From: Bacteroidetes bacterium ADurb.Bin013
GTDB taxonomy: Bacteria; Bacteroidota; Bacteroidia; Bacteroidales; UBA932
Direction: 5' to 3'
Length of the DNA: 64,000 nt
NCBI GenBank assembly: GCA_002071385.1
Contig: MWFB01000008.1
Coordinates: 19,338-83,337 of the forward strand
The notes under the pieces are model-generated. The model was not told the DNA's origin. It saw only the letters and a program-made list of their open reading frames with translations, and ran no database searches. The translations under genes and the position numbers were made by a program. Positions 37,835 to 46,431 of the stretch are shown one piece after another (positions within the stretch are counted from its first letter, which is position 1; each line of letters starts with the position of its first letter).

Positions 37835-38488
37835 ATGGTCAAAGCGGATTACATAACCAAATCATTCGGCAATGTGCAGGTTCTGAAGGGGATATCCCTT
37901 GAAGTTGCACCTGCCGAAATGGTTTGTATCACCGGCCCCAGCGGGGCGGGGAAGACCACGTTGCTGCAAATCCTGGGAACACTTTCCCCACCCGATTCCG
38001 GCCAGGTATGGATTGACGGGACCCCTGTGTGTGAATTGAAAAAGGATAAGCTTGCCGATTTCCGCAACCGGCATATAGGCTTTGTTTTCCAGTTCCACCA
38101 TCTGCTCCCCGAATTCACAGCCCTGGAAAACGTGTGCATTCCCGGTTTCATAGCCGGTGATGCAGCAGAAAAAGTCCAGGCCAGGGCAAAGGAACTCCTG
38201 GATTTTCTGGGTCTGGCCCACCGCATGGAACACAAACCGGCAGAACTGAGCGGGGGAGAACAACAACGCGTTGCCGTGGCAAGAGCCCTTATCAACAGCC
38301 CGGGAATCCTGCTGGCTGACGAACCTTCAGGGAACCTGGACACCCATAACAAGGAAGAACTTCACCGCTTGTTTTTCCGCTTGCGGGACACCTTCGGTCA
38401 AACCATCATCATGGTCACGCACGATCAGTCACTGGCCACCAGGAGTGACAGGACCCTGAACATGCGCGACGGGCTATTTCTCCAATAG
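37835..38488 (+). CDS. lolD: ABC transporter ATPase, LolD-type
   Basis: LolD powers release of outer-membrane lipoproteins from the inner membrane. The 217-residue protein has Walker [10 protein letters not shown] (34-42), the [15 protein letters not shown] signature and [10 protein letters not shown] as Walker B, with the length and Q-loop context of the LolD/MacB-like group. No permease is adjacent here, so assignment to Lol rather than another MacB-type exporter rests on similarity only. It sits between the EF-G paralogue and trmN6. Confidence 0.85.
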   Translation: MVKADYITKSFGNVQVLKGISLEVAPAEMVCITGPSGAGKTTLLQILGTLSPPDSGQVWIDGTPVCELKKDKLADFRNRHIGFVFQFHHLLPEFTALENVCIPGFIAGDAAEKVQARAKELLDFLGLAHRMEHKPAELSGGEQQRVAVARALINSPGILLADEPSGNLDTHNKEELHRLFFRLRDTFGQTIIMVTHDQSLATRSDRTLNMRDGLFLQ

Positions 38489-38489
38489 C

Positions 38490-39215
38490 GTGGAACCTTT
38501 CCGTTTCAAACAATTTACTTTGTCCCATGGCCGTTCCGCCATGCAGGTCAACACGGACAGTGTGATACTGGGAGCCTGGGCTGCAGGTGCTTCACAGGCA
38601 CCGGGCAGGATACTGGACATAGGTACCGGGTGCGGTATCCTGGCCCTGATGATGGCGCAACGATTTTCCGGCACCATGATAGATGCCCTGGAAATCGACA
38701 AGTCTTCTGCGGAGGAGGCTGCTGCCAACGCCCTGTCTTCTCCATGGGCAGGCAGGATAAGCGTCAGACAGGGTGATTTCCGTAAAACAGTCTTTACCGG
38801 CCGGTATGATCTTGTCATCTGCAATCCTCCTTACTTCAGAAAGTCCCTGGCAAGTCCCGATCTGCGCCGCACCATTGCCCGGCACGCTTCCCCGTCAAGC
38901 CTGTCACACCGGGAACTGTCGGAAGGTGTGGCGGACCTTCTGGCACCATCCGGTCTTTTTGCCCTGGTCCTCCCTGCCACGGCTGCAGGGGATTTCTTTT
39001 CCATAGCATTGGCTGCTGCCAGGCCCCTTTATCCTCAGCGGGTCACCACCGTTTATACCAGGATGAGCAAGCCTGCCATAAGGGTTCTTGCCGAAATGGG
39101 CCACACTCCCGTTCCCGCTGTCAGGGACACGATGGCCATGTATGAAGAAAGCGGGCCGGAATACAGCCCGCAGTATGTGTCTCTGGTAAAGGATTTCTAT
39201 TTGTGGGCGCAGTAA
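38490..39215 (+). CDS. trmN6: tRNA1(Val) (adenine37-N6)-methyltransferase
   Basis: The enzyme methylates A37 of tRNA1-Val. The 241-residue protein starts at a GTG one base after the lolD stop and begins with PFRFKQFT, the family's N-terminal signature, so the GTG is well supported. The SAM motif is DIGTGCGIL (43-51) and the catalytic N6-adenine motif NPPY is at 112-115. Its stop abuts the stop of the convergent periplasmic protein gene. Confidence 0.93.
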   Translation: MEPFRFKQFTLSHGRSAMQVNTDSVILGAWAAGASQAPGRILDIGTGCGILALMMAQRFSGTMIDALEIDKSSAEEAAANALSSPWAGRISVRQGDFRKTVFTGRYDLVICNPPYFRKSLASPDLRRTIARHASPSSLSHRELSEGVADLLAPSGLFALVLPATAAGDFFSIALAAARPLYPQRVTTVYTRMSKPAIRVLAEMGHTPVPAVRDTMAMYEESGPEYSPQYVSLVKDFYLWAQ

Positions 39216-39812
39216 CTATCTGGACTTTTCCTGCACCTTGTTTTCTATATACTGACGTAACATCTTGTTGCTGAAACGTTCTTCTGCCAGGTAAAAACGG
39301 GCAACCTGAGCAGCCGGCATAATGTGCAGGAATTTCTGGTGGTATTCCATCCTTACGGTATTCTCTTCCTGGAACGAATTCATATAGGAGGCCAGCAGAT
39401 CCTCAACGGGGGCCGCGGGTCCTTTAGGCTTGTTATCCACCATCGCGATCTCTGCCGCATCCCGCTGATCGCCGGCTGCAGTCCTGCCCTGTGAATAGCC
39501 TGCCGGTTCGACACCGCTTCCCTTCTTCTCCCGTTCATCAGAGGCAAACAGTTTGTACATTTCAGCCTTGGCATTGTTACGTTTGTGTACCACCTCCCTC
39601 ACCTTGCGCTCCATCTCGTTGTACAGGGGCCAGAATTTTTCGGCTTCTGCGGGGGTCAGTCCCACTTCCTGGGTAATAAATGCGATTTTTTGAGACTGGA
39701 CGGCTTCACGTTCAGCCTTGCGTTCCTGTTCACTTTTGTGCACACGGACTTCCTGGGAAAAGGCCGGAAGGGTTACAAAGCAAAGAAAGAATATTATGAT
39801 TGAACGTTTCAT
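39216..39812 (-). CDS. Periplasmic helical protein downstream of an ECF sigma operon
   Basis: The ATG at 39812 gives 198 residues with a signal peptide ending FSQ (residue 20). The rest is charged and helical, with LTPAEAEKFWPLYNEM and a final helix rich in Glu and Arg. This resembles Bacteroidota proteins named sensors of ECF-type sigma factors and the Spy/CpxP-like helical fold. It lies 10 bp after the membrane anti-sigma-like gene, so a role in sensing envelope state is likely but inferred. Confidence 0.75.
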   Translation of the reverse strand: MKRSIIIFFLCFVTLPAFSQEVRVHKSEQERKAEREAVQSQKIAFITQEVGLTPAEAEKFWPLYNEMERKVREVVHKRNNAKAEMYKLFASDEREKKGSGVEPAGYSQGRTAAGDQRDAAEIAMVDNKPKGPAAPVEDLLASYMNSFQEENTVRMEYHQKFLHIMPAAQVARFYLAEERFSNKMLRQYIENKVQEKSR

Positions 39813-39822
39813 AGCGTTTGTT

Positions 39823-40308
39823 TTATTCATTGTTCGTGTAGTTGTCATATTCATCCAGGTCTAGGGACGGATAATTCAAATAATCAATAAGCTCCTCTAC
39901 ATCCATTTCTGTCAGGACATAGGCGTTGTCTTCATCGGGAAAATCTTCCAGGATAAGATCGGAAACCACCCGGTGGTCCACCCCCCAGTAAGATAATTCG
40001 CTCATGAGGGAGAATTCCGCCGTCTGTGCTTCTGTTTTTTGGTTCCGGCTGGTTATGTACATCATAAGGGACCCGATCCCAAAAAGCAACACAAAACCTG
40101 CGGCAAGTTGCATCTGGGGCTTTAGCAGCCGGATGATGCGCCTGAACCTGCCCTCATCGTGTTTTTCAGGGAAAACCTCCGGCGACCGGCCGGACTGTTC
40201 ATCAACAGTCTTTTGGGCCCAGCGGGCTTGTACCTGTTCAAAGTAGCCCTCGGGAACCCGGAAGGGATTCTCTTTCAGGTGTGGGTTATGTAACGTTTTT
40301 TCGTTCAT
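39823..40308 (-). CDS. Single-pass membrane protein, probable anti-sigma factor
   Basis: The 161-residue protein has an N-terminal cytoplasmic part with the NPFRVPEGYFEQV motif common in Bacteroidota anti-sigma-like proteins, one membrane helix (about 67-86) and an acidic C-terminal tail. It sits 35 bp downstream of the ECF sigma gene. No zinc-binding HxxxCxxC motif is present, so it is not a classical ZAS-domain anti-sigma factor; the role is inferred from position and topology. Confidence 0.7.
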   Translation of the reverse strand: MNEKTLHNPHLKENPFRVPEGYFEQVQARWAQKTVDEQSGRSPEVFPEKHDEGRFRRIIRLLKPQMQLAAGFVLLFGIGSLMMYITSRNQKTEAQTAEFSLMSELSYWGVDHRVVSDLILEDFPDEDNAYVLTEMDVEELIDYLNYPSLDLDEYDNYTNNE

Positions 40309-40343
40309 GTTTCAACTGTTAGATGGCGTGCGGGTACAAAAGT

Positions 40344-40871
40344 TTAAAGCAGCAATTCTTTGAGGATTTCCTCTACTTTGGCTGCAGCAAGATGGTAGGA
40401 GGCTTTCAGGGCTCCCTCGGATGTGCCCAGGATGCGCGACATGTCCTGGTAGCGGATCTCGTCAAAATAGCGCATGTTGAAAACAAGACGCTGTTTTGGA
40501 GGCAGCCTCAGGATGGCTTGCTGGAGGGCTTTCTGCAACTGGTCGCCGTTGAAATATTCCGGGTCTGCATCCAGCCGTTCTTCCAGGGGCATTTGATTTG
40601 CGGATTTGCTCTTTCTCAGGAAAGTCAGGACCTCGTTGGTGGCAATCCGGTAAAGCCAGGTAAAGAGTTGAGATTCCCACCGGAATGTGGGCAATCCTGT
40701 CCAGGCCTTGAGCAGGGTGTTTTGCAGGACATCGTCGGCATCGTCATGCAGGAGCACCATCTTCCGGATATGCCAATACAGGCGTTGAGTGTACTCCTGC
40801 ACAATCAGGGCGAAGGCGTTCTCGTACTGACCGCTTTCGCATAAGACTTTTAATTCCTTATCTGAGTTCAC
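40344..40871 (-). CDS. ECF-family RNA polymerase sigma factor
   Basis: The 175-residue protein has sigma region 2 (VQEYTQRLYWHIRKMV, DADDVLQNTLLKAW near 27-60) and region 4 (LPPKQRLVFNMRYFDEIRYQDMSRILG) with the usual spacing and no region 3. It begins 14 bp inside the end of the transketolase C-terminal subunit gene, so it may be transcribed with central metabolism genes as well as from its own promoter. The genes after it encode its probable anti-sigma factor and a periplasmic partner. Confidence 0.93.
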   Translation of the reverse strand: MNSDKELKVLCESGQYENAFALIVQEYTQRLYWHIRKMVLLHDDADDVLQNTLLKAWTGLPTFRWESQLFTWLYRIATNEVLTFLRKSKSANQMPLEERLDADPEYFNGDQLQKALQQAILRLPPKQRLVFNMRYFDEIRYQDMSRILGTSEGALKASYHLAAAKVEEILKELLL

Positions 40872-41793
40872 AAACTTTTTCGATGATACCGGCAGTGTTC
40901 AGCCCGTAATGGTCCATCAGTTCACGGGGTGTGCCGCTTTGTCCAAAACCGTCATCCATGGCTACCATGCGCATGGGAACGGGATAGTGACGGGCCAGCA
41001 GGCCCGAGACCAGCTCTCCCAGTCCTCCGGCCAGAAGGTGTTCTTCTGCGGTCACCACCGCGCCGGTTTTACGGGCCGAGGCCAGGATGGCTTGTTCATC
41101 CAGGGGTTTGAGGGTGTGAATATTTATCAGCTCGGCACGGATCCCCTTTCGGGCAAGCACCCTGACAGCTTCCAGGGCTTCCCAGACCAGGTGTCCGGTA
41201 GCAAGGATGGTCACGTCTTCGCCAGGCTGGATTATCCAGGCTTTTCCTATCTCGAAGGGTCCGTCAGCGGGGCTGAAGTTGGGAACAGAGGGTCTTCCAA
41301 ACCGCAGGTAAACCGGTCCTTCCCAGCTGGCGGCCGCTATTGTGGCAAGCCGGGTCTGGTTGTAATCACATGGATTGATCACGGTCATGTGCGGAAGGGC
41401 CCTGGCCAGGGCAAGGTCTTCCATGGTCTGGTGGGTTGCACCGTCTTCTCCCAGGGTCACTCCGGCGTGTGAAGCGGCAATTTTAACATTTGTCTGCGAA
41501 TAACAGACGGACTGACGCAGCTGGTCGTAAACACGTCCCGTGGCAAATTCGGCAAAAGTTCCCACAAAGGGGATCAGCCCGGTCACCGCCATGCCGGCGG
41601 CCACCCCCATCATATTGGCCTCGGCTATGCCGCATTGAAAAAAACGCTGCGGGAAGGCTTCGGCAAACGCCTCCATTTTGAGCGAACCGGTCAGGTCGGC
41701 GCACAAAGCCACAACTGAAGGGTTCCTGCTCCCCAATTCATACAGTCCGGCACCAAAACCGGAACGGGTATCTTTATTTCCTGTATTTGTCAT
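40858..41793 (-). CDS. Transketolase C-terminal subunit
   Basis: This is the second half of a split transketolase, which moves two-carbon units in the pentose phosphate pathway. The 311-residue protein contains the pyrimidine-binding domain, with the thiamine-activating Glu in CGIAEANMMG, TLGEDGATHQTMEDLA and the C-terminal transketolase domain. It lies 12 bp after the N-terminal half. The ECF sigma gene overlaps its 3' end. Confidence 0.94.
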   Translation of the reverse strand: MTNTGNKDTRSGFGAGLYELGSRNPSVVALCADLTGSLKMEAFAEAFPQRFFQCGIAEANMMGVAAGMAVTGLIPFVGTFAEFATGRVYDQLRQSVCYSQTNVKIAASHAGVTLGEDGATHQTMEDLALARALPHMTVINPCDYNQTRLATIAAASWEGPVYLRFGRPSVPNFSPADGPFEIGKAWIIQPGEDVTILATGHLVWEALEAVRVLARKGIRAELINIHTLKPLDEQAILASARKTGAVVTAEEHLLAGGLGELVSGLLARHYPVPMRMVAMDDGFGQSGTPRELMDHYGLNTAGIIEKVCELR

Positions 41794-41805
41794 AGTTGTA
41801 ATCTG

Positions 41806-42663
41806 TTAATAATCTCCCAGTGTTTCAGGCAATTGTGACAGGGCAAGGGCTTCCTGTTCTGCAGAAGGCGCTTTTCCGTGCCAGGCATGGGACCCTGTCA
41901 TGAAATCCACGCCTTGCCCCATATTGGTATGCATAAGGATCATCATGGGTTTGCTGCGTGGTTTGAGCGACTCCCTGAACGCATCCCTTATGGCATTGAG
42001 GTTATGGCCGTCACATTCCAGCACCATCCACCCGAAAGCCTCCCATTTGGCGACCAGGTCACCTAATCCAGCAATCACGTTGACCGGTCCGTCAATCTGC
42101 TGCCGGTTCCAGTCTGTAATGGCTGTCAGGTTCCCGGCATTGTGATGGGCAGCGAACAAGGCTGCTTCCCACACCTGCCCCTCTTCGCTTTCACCGTCGC
42201 CCATAAGTACGTAAACTTTGTGGTCATCGCCCGCCAGTCGTTTGCTCAGTGCTGCGCCGCTCGCTGCCGAGAGACCCTGTCCCAGCGATCCGCTGGCTAC
42301 ATGGACACCGGGCAACCCGTACTCCACGCAGGGATGACCCTGCAGGCGGGATCCGAATTTGCGGAAAGAAGCCAGTTCCTGGACGGGAAAATAACCCATC
42401 CGGGCCAGCAGGCTGTAAAATAAGGGAGAAACATGACCAATGGAAAGAAAGAACATATCCATGTCCTTTCCGTTGCGTTTCCACTGTTGAGGATCCTGTT
42501 CCAGGAATTCGGCAAAAAGCACCGTCATGAAATCCGCGCTGCTCAGAGAGCCTCCCGGGTGACCGCTTTTTGCTGCCGTTACCATCCGGATTATATCCCG
42601 GCGGATCTGTGCTATGATATCTGAAACAGGGTAAGGAATTTTCTTGTTCATGTTGTCCTTCAT
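41806..42663 (-). CDS. Transketolase N-terminal subunit
   Basis: The 285-residue protein carries the thiamine-diphosphate-binding half of transketolase: [25 protein letters not shown], and the [13 protein letters not shown] motif with the ligand Asn about 30 residues later. An alternative ATG lies four codons in (42651). Splitting the enzyme into two genes is common in several bacterial and archaeal lineages. Confidence 0.94.
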   Translation of the reverse strand: MKDNMNKKIPYPVSDIIAQIRRDIIRMVTAAKSGHPGGSLSSADFMTVLFAEFLEQDPQQWKRNGKDMDMFFLSIGHVSPLFYSLLARMGYFPVQELASFRKFGSRLQGHPCVEYGLPGVHVASGSLGQGLSAASGAALSKRLAGDDHKVYVLMGDGESEEGQVWEAALFAAHHNAGNLTAITDWNRQQIDGPVNVIAGLGDLVAKWEAFGWMVLECDGHNLNAIRDAFRESLKPRSKPMMILMHTNMGQGVDFMTGSHAWHGKAPSAEQEALALSQLPETLGDY

Positions 42664-42675
42664 TTGATTATCCTA

Positions 42676-42683
42676 CAAAGATA
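42676..42683 (-). promoter_or_regulatory. -7 box of the transketolase operon
   Basis: TATCTTTG on the minus strand, 12 bases before the first ATG and 11 bp from the opposite lepA box. Confidence 0.6.
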
Positions 42684-42694
42684 AAAATTATATT

Positions 42695-42702
42695 TACCTT
42701 TG
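42695..42702 (+). promoter_or_regulatory. -7 box of lepA
   Basis: TACCTTTG ends eight bases before the lepA ATG. The lepA start is fixed by homology, so the mRNA would have a leader of only a few bases at most. Confidence 0.65.
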
Positions 42703-42710
42703 CCCCACTT

Positions 42711-44498
42711 ATGAAAAACATCAGGAATTTCTGCATTATTGCCCATATAGATCACGGAAAAAGCACTTTGGCTGACCGTCTTCTTGAGCTCACCCATACC
42801 GTGGAGCAACGCGATATGGAAGCACAGGTATTGGACAGTATGGACCTGGAAAGGGAAAAAGGAATTACTATAAAGTCTCATGCCATACAGCTGGATTACC
42901 AGCACAACGGAGAGCAATACGTGCTCAACCTGCTGGACACCCCGGGGCACGTTGATTTTTCATATGAGGTTTCGCGGGCCATAGCCTCGTGCGAAGGAGC
43001 CCTTCTGGTGGTGGATGCCACCCAGGGGGTACAGGCCCAGACCATATCCAATCTGTACCTGGCCATATCACACAGCCTGGAGATCATCCCCATCCTGAAC
43101 AAAATTGACATGGAATCTGCCATGATTGATGTGGTACAGGATCAGATAATTGACCTGCTGGGATGTAAGCCCGGTGAAATCCTGCACATTAGCGCCCGTA
43201 CAGGGGAAGGTGTCCAGCAGGTGCTGGATGCCATTGTAGAGCGCATCCCTTCGCCCAAAGGCGATCCGGAGGCTCCCCTGCAGGCGCTCATCTTTGATTC
43301 CGTCTTCAATTCCTTTCGCGGCATCATTGCCTATTTCAGGGTCATGAACGGGACTATAGGGCAGGGAGACAAGGTGAAGTTTTTCAATACGGGAAAAGTC
43401 TACGAGGCCGACGAAGTGGGGATTCTGAAAATGAAGATGATCCCACGCAAGGAGATCAGCACCGGAGATGTGGGGTATATCATCTCGGGTATCAAGACTG
43501 TTTCGGAAGTGAAAGTGGGGGATACCATCACCCATGTGGCCCGTCCCTGCCAAAAGGCCATTGCCGGCTTTGAAGAAGTCAAGCCCATGGTCTTTGCCGG
43601 GCTGTACCCAGTGGATACGGACGGATATGAAGACCTGAGAACAGCCCTTGAAAAGCTGCAACTCAACGATGCCTCGCTTACCTTTGAACCGGAATCGTCA
43701 CTGGCCCTGGGATTTGGGTTTCGGTGCGGGTTCCTGGGACTGTTGCACATGGAGATTGTTCAGGAAAGGCTGTTCCGCGAATTTGACTGCGACGTGATCA
43801 CCACCGTGCCCAACGTATCCTACAAGGTTTACACCACCCAGGGGAACGTTGCCGATGTGCACAACCCTTCAGGTCTGCCGGCCCTTACCATCATAGACCA
43901 CATTGAAGAACCCTACATCAAGGCACAGGTGATCTCCAAGTCAGAATACTTCGGGGCCATCATGAAACTCTGCCTTGATAAACGAGGTGTCCTGGCCAAC
44001 CAGCATTTCTTGACGGCAGACCGGGTGGAGCTTACATTCAGGATGCCGCTTTCAGAGATAGTATTTGATTTTTATGACAAGCTCAAGAGCATTTCCCGTG
44101 GCTATGCCTCTTTTGATTACCACATTATAGGACATGAGCGTGCCGACCTGGTAAAACTGGACATTCTGTTGAACGGCGAACCGGTTGACGCCCTGTCCAG
44201 CCTTATCTACCGTGGCCACTCCTACGATTTCGGGAGGAAAATGTGTGAAAAACTGAAAGAGCTCATCCCGCGCCAGCAATTCGACATAGCCATACAGGCA
44301 GCCATCGGGGCAAAGATCATTGCCCGCGAAACCGTCAAGGCGGTACGCAAGGACGTAACCGCCAAGTGTTACGGGGGTGACATCACCCGCAAGCGCAAAC
44401 TCCTCGAAAAACAAAAGAAAGGGAAACGCCGCATGCGCCAGATAGGCAATGTGGAGGTCCCTCAATCAGCTTTCATGGCCGTCTTGAAACTGGATTAG
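42711..44498 (+). CDS. lepA: Translation factor LepA (EF-4)
   Basis: LepA is a ribosomal GTPase related to EF-G that aids initiation and recovery of stalled ribosomes. The 595-residue protein starts [19 protein letters not shown], aligned with E. coli LepA at residue 1. G motifs are intact: [18 protein letters not shown] switch I, DTPGHVDF and NKID, unlike the EF-G paralogue at 35.7 kb. The C-terminal LepA-specific domain ends with the conserved basic stretch. Confidence 0.98.
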   Translation: MKNIRNFCIIAHIDHGKSTLADRLLELTHTVEQRDMEAQVLDSMDLEREKGITIKSHAIQLDYQHNGEQYVLNLLDTPGHVDFSYEVSRAIASCEGALLVVDATQGVQAQTISNLYLAISHSLEIIPILNKIDMESAMIDVVQDQIIDLLGCKPGEILHISARTGEGVQQVLDAIVERIPSPKGDPEAPLQALIFDSVFNSFRGIIAYFRVMNGTIGQGDKVKFFNTGKVYEADEVGILKMKMIPRKEISTGDVGYIISGIKTVSEVKVGDTITHVARPCQKAIAGFEEVKPMVFAGLYPVDTDGYEDLRTALEKLQLNDASLTFEPESSLALGFGFRCGFLGLLHMEIVQERLFREFDCDVITTVPNVSYKVYTTQGNVADVHNPSGLPALTIIDHIEEPYIKAQVISKSEYFGAIMKLCLDKRGVLANQHFLTADRVELTFRMPLSEIVFDFYDKLKSISRGYASFDYHIIGHERADLVKLDILLNGEPVDALSSLIYRGHSYDFGRKMCEKLKELIPRQQFDIAIQAAIGAKIIARETVKAVRKDVTAKCYGGDITRKRKLLEKQKKGKRRMRQIGNVEVPQSAFMAVLKLD

Positions 44499-44499
44499 C

Positions 44500-44620
44500 T
44501 TGCGCAGGGCAAACCCGGTTTACCGCGCAATGCCAATTTGTTGAAATATAAATATCAGAATATCAGCGGCATGCAAAACGCCAAATCCCTCTTGCGCGGC
44601 ACTCCGGGTTTGCCACCCTG
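44500..44620. repeat. Pair of inverted palindromic units (REP/BIME-like doublet) after lepA
   Basis: Unit 1 (44500-44530) begins TTGCGC, ends GCGCAA and contains GGCAAACCCGGTTTACC, a nearly perfect palindrome. Unit 2 (44592-44620) is its reverse-complement relative: read backwards it gives CAGGGTGGCAAACCCGG and ends CCGCGCAA. The two arms share about 22 bases in inverted orientation across a 61-base spacer. They could fold as two small hairpins or one long stem at the lepA 3' end. No other copy was noticed in the window. Confidence 0.5.
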
Positions 44621-44651
44621 AAAAAAGAGACTGACCAACCGGTCAGCCTCT
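44621..44651 (-). terminator. Rho-independent terminator of the OmpA-like lipoprotein gene
   Basis: An eleven-base stem with one mismatch (AGAGACTGACC pairing with GGTCAGCCTCT, loop AACC) is followed on the minus strand by six T residues (44621-44626). It lies about 31 bp past the stop at 44683. Confidence 0.8.
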
Positions 44652-44682
44652 TCTCTGTAAGGTGTGAGGTTAAGTGGGTCGT

Positions 44683-46332
44683 TTAACGATATTTTGCAAA
44701 TTCAATGTCTTTTGCAGCTTTGGCGGCCAGAGCGGGAACTTTGTTGATCTTCTCCATCAGCTCGTTGACCTTCGAGGTCTGTCCCCTGCGGGCAGCGATA
44801 ACGGCTTTTACATAGGTGGTTTTCATGCAGGTGCATTCGGACAGGGCATCCTCGGCTTTATCCAGGTTGCCGTTGAGCAATTGTGCCAGGGCGGCGTTCA
44901 TGTGTTTTTGGCCGTCCAGTTTGGCAAGGGCATCTTTGTATTTGCCATTGAGGATATCCAGGGCGCCCTGGTTGACTTTTGCAGCGGGGCATCCGGATTT
45001 TGCAAAGAACTCATAAGCTTTTCCGTAGTTGCCTTTGCGCATTTCAATAACACCCAGGTTGTTGGCTACCACAGGATTGGAAACATCGCATTTGGCCAGG
45101 GCCGAGGCGGCTTCATTGACTTTGTTGCCGTTGAGGTAAGCTACGGCCAAATTGTTTTGACCCCTTGAAGAGCCGTATTTCTCTGCAGCCTTCTTGTACA
45201 GGGCGATCTTGGTGTCGTTGTCCTGGACCAGAGAGGCGGCATACAAAAGGGCTTCTTCATTCAGGGCATCCATGTTGGTGGATGCGAGCTCTTTCAGTTC
45301 CTCATCGGAATAGTTGGTGAACTCAATATTGGCAATCAGGCGTGCGCGACGCAGTTCGGGCAATATCTTTTCTTCGAGTGTTTTGAAAACAGCAGACATA
45401 TTGCGGATCTCACGCTCGCGGACCATAGGGTCGGAGTACATGGACAGAACGCGCAGGATGAGTTCCTTGTCAGGCATGTTGCTTTTGCTTACCAATTCCT
45501 GGAAACCTGCCCAGTCTTCGCCTTTGGTCAACAGGTTGAGCGGACCTTCAGTCTCAATTTTGCGGGTCAGTGTCTGGAATGCCTTTTCGGCACTTTTCAT
45601 ACGATTCTCGGAAAGTTTTTCGTTGAAATCTATCGGGCCTTCGGGGGAAGCATAGGCAACAATGTCTGTTCCGGTGACAACCCTTCTTTGATCGGCAGGA
45701 AGGTTTTTCAGGAAATCCTGGAATGCCTTGATCTCACCCTTGGTAAGCTCGCGGGCCCGGACCTGGGCGGAGTTCTTGGCATACATGATATTAACTTCTT
45801 CTGCTTCTTTTATGATCTTCTGGTAATCGTCGGGCATCAGGACAGGTTCTCCGTTGAGTTCCACCCATTTGTAAGTGATGTTGGCTCCGTCAGCAATCTT
45901 ATAGGCAACGGGAAGATTCCAGACATCGTCCTTATACAGGACTGCACCACGCAATTCCAGGTGGGATTTTGCCATCCCGTCAACATAATCGAACTGGAGC
46001 TTGTGTTGGATTTCTTCCCCGGCTACAGGAATGACATTGTAGTTATCCAGCACTTTCTCTCCCTGGAGCTTAAGCGCAGGAGCAGCTACCTCGCCGCCTT
46101 CGTATACCAATACGGGAGTGACTTCCAGCATTGCTTTGGGATGAAAGTACCCGTCGGGAAATTTTAAGGTATAAGTCACATCAATCTTATCTGCGACTAC
46201 TTCAAGAATTTCCGGATCACATGATTTTTCAACGTCATCGGCGTATTTAACCATGTCCTTTGGATTGTTACAAGCCATAAGCATTATGCCAAGAGCGGCA
46301 ATGCCCAGATAGCGCAATAAAGTTTTTTTCAT
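44683..46332 (-). CDS. Lipoprotein with OmpA-like segment and TPR-like C-terminal repeats
   Basis: The 549-residue protein has a lipobox Cys21 (LMAC). A beta-rich N-terminal part is followed by an OmpA-C-like stretch near 222-250 (VTGTDIVAYASPEGP, NEKLSENRMKSAEKAF). The second half is made of helical repeats (LLYAASLVQDNDTKIALYKKA, NNLAVAYLNGN, NNLGVIEMRKGNYGKAYEFF) of the TPR/Sel1 kind. A peptidoglycan-binding lipoprotein scaffold is a reasonable guess. It has its own terminator and a -7 box paired with that of the sigma-54 activator. Confidence 0.8.
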   Translation of the reverse strand: MKKTLLRYLGIAALGIMLMACNNPKDMVKYADDVEKSCDPEILEVVADKIDVTYTLKFPDGYFHPKAMLEVTPVLVYEGGEVAAPALKLQGEKVLDNYNVIPVAGEEIQHKLQFDYVDGMAKSHLELRGAVLYKDDVWNLPVAYKIADGANITYKWVELNGEPVLMPDDYQKIIKEAEEVNIMYAKNSAQVRARELTKGEIKAFQDFLKNLPADQRRVVTGTDIVAYASPEGPIDFNEKLSENRMKSAEKAFQTLTRKIETEGPLNLLTKGEDWAGFQELVSKSNMPDKELILRVLSMYSDPMVREREIRNMSAVFKTLEEKILPELRRARLIANIEFTNYSDEELKELASTNMDALNEEALLYAASLVQDNDTKIALYKKAAEKYGSSRGQNNLAVAYLNGNKVNEAASALAKCDVSNPVVANNLGVIEMRKGNYGKAYEFFAKSGCPAAKVNQGALDILNGKYKDALAKLDGQKHMNAALAQLLNGNLDKAEDALSECTCMKTTYVKAVIAARRGQTSKVNELMEKINKVPALAAKAAKDIEFAKYR

Positions 46333-46398
46333 AACGAGTAGTTTATTATTTGGTATTTTAACGTTAATCTAATGATTTAACACTGTTGGTTTAGCTTA

Positions 46399-46406
46399 CA
46401 AATATA
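46399..46406 (-). promoter_or_regulatory. -7 box of the OmpA-like lipoprotein gene
   Basis: TATATTTG on the minus strand, 66 bases before the ATG at 46332 and 12 bp from the opposite box of the sigma-54 activator. Confidence 0.5.
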
Positions 46407-46418
46407 GTACAAAATTTA

Positions 46419-46426
46419 TATCTTTG
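46419..46426 (+). promoter_or_regulatory. -7 box of the sigma-54 activator gene
   Basis: TATCTTTG ends five bases before the ATG at 46432, predicting a leaderless mRNA. It is also part of a near-palindrome, TATCTTTGCAAAGAT. Confidence 0.6.
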
Positions 46427-46431
46427 CAAAG

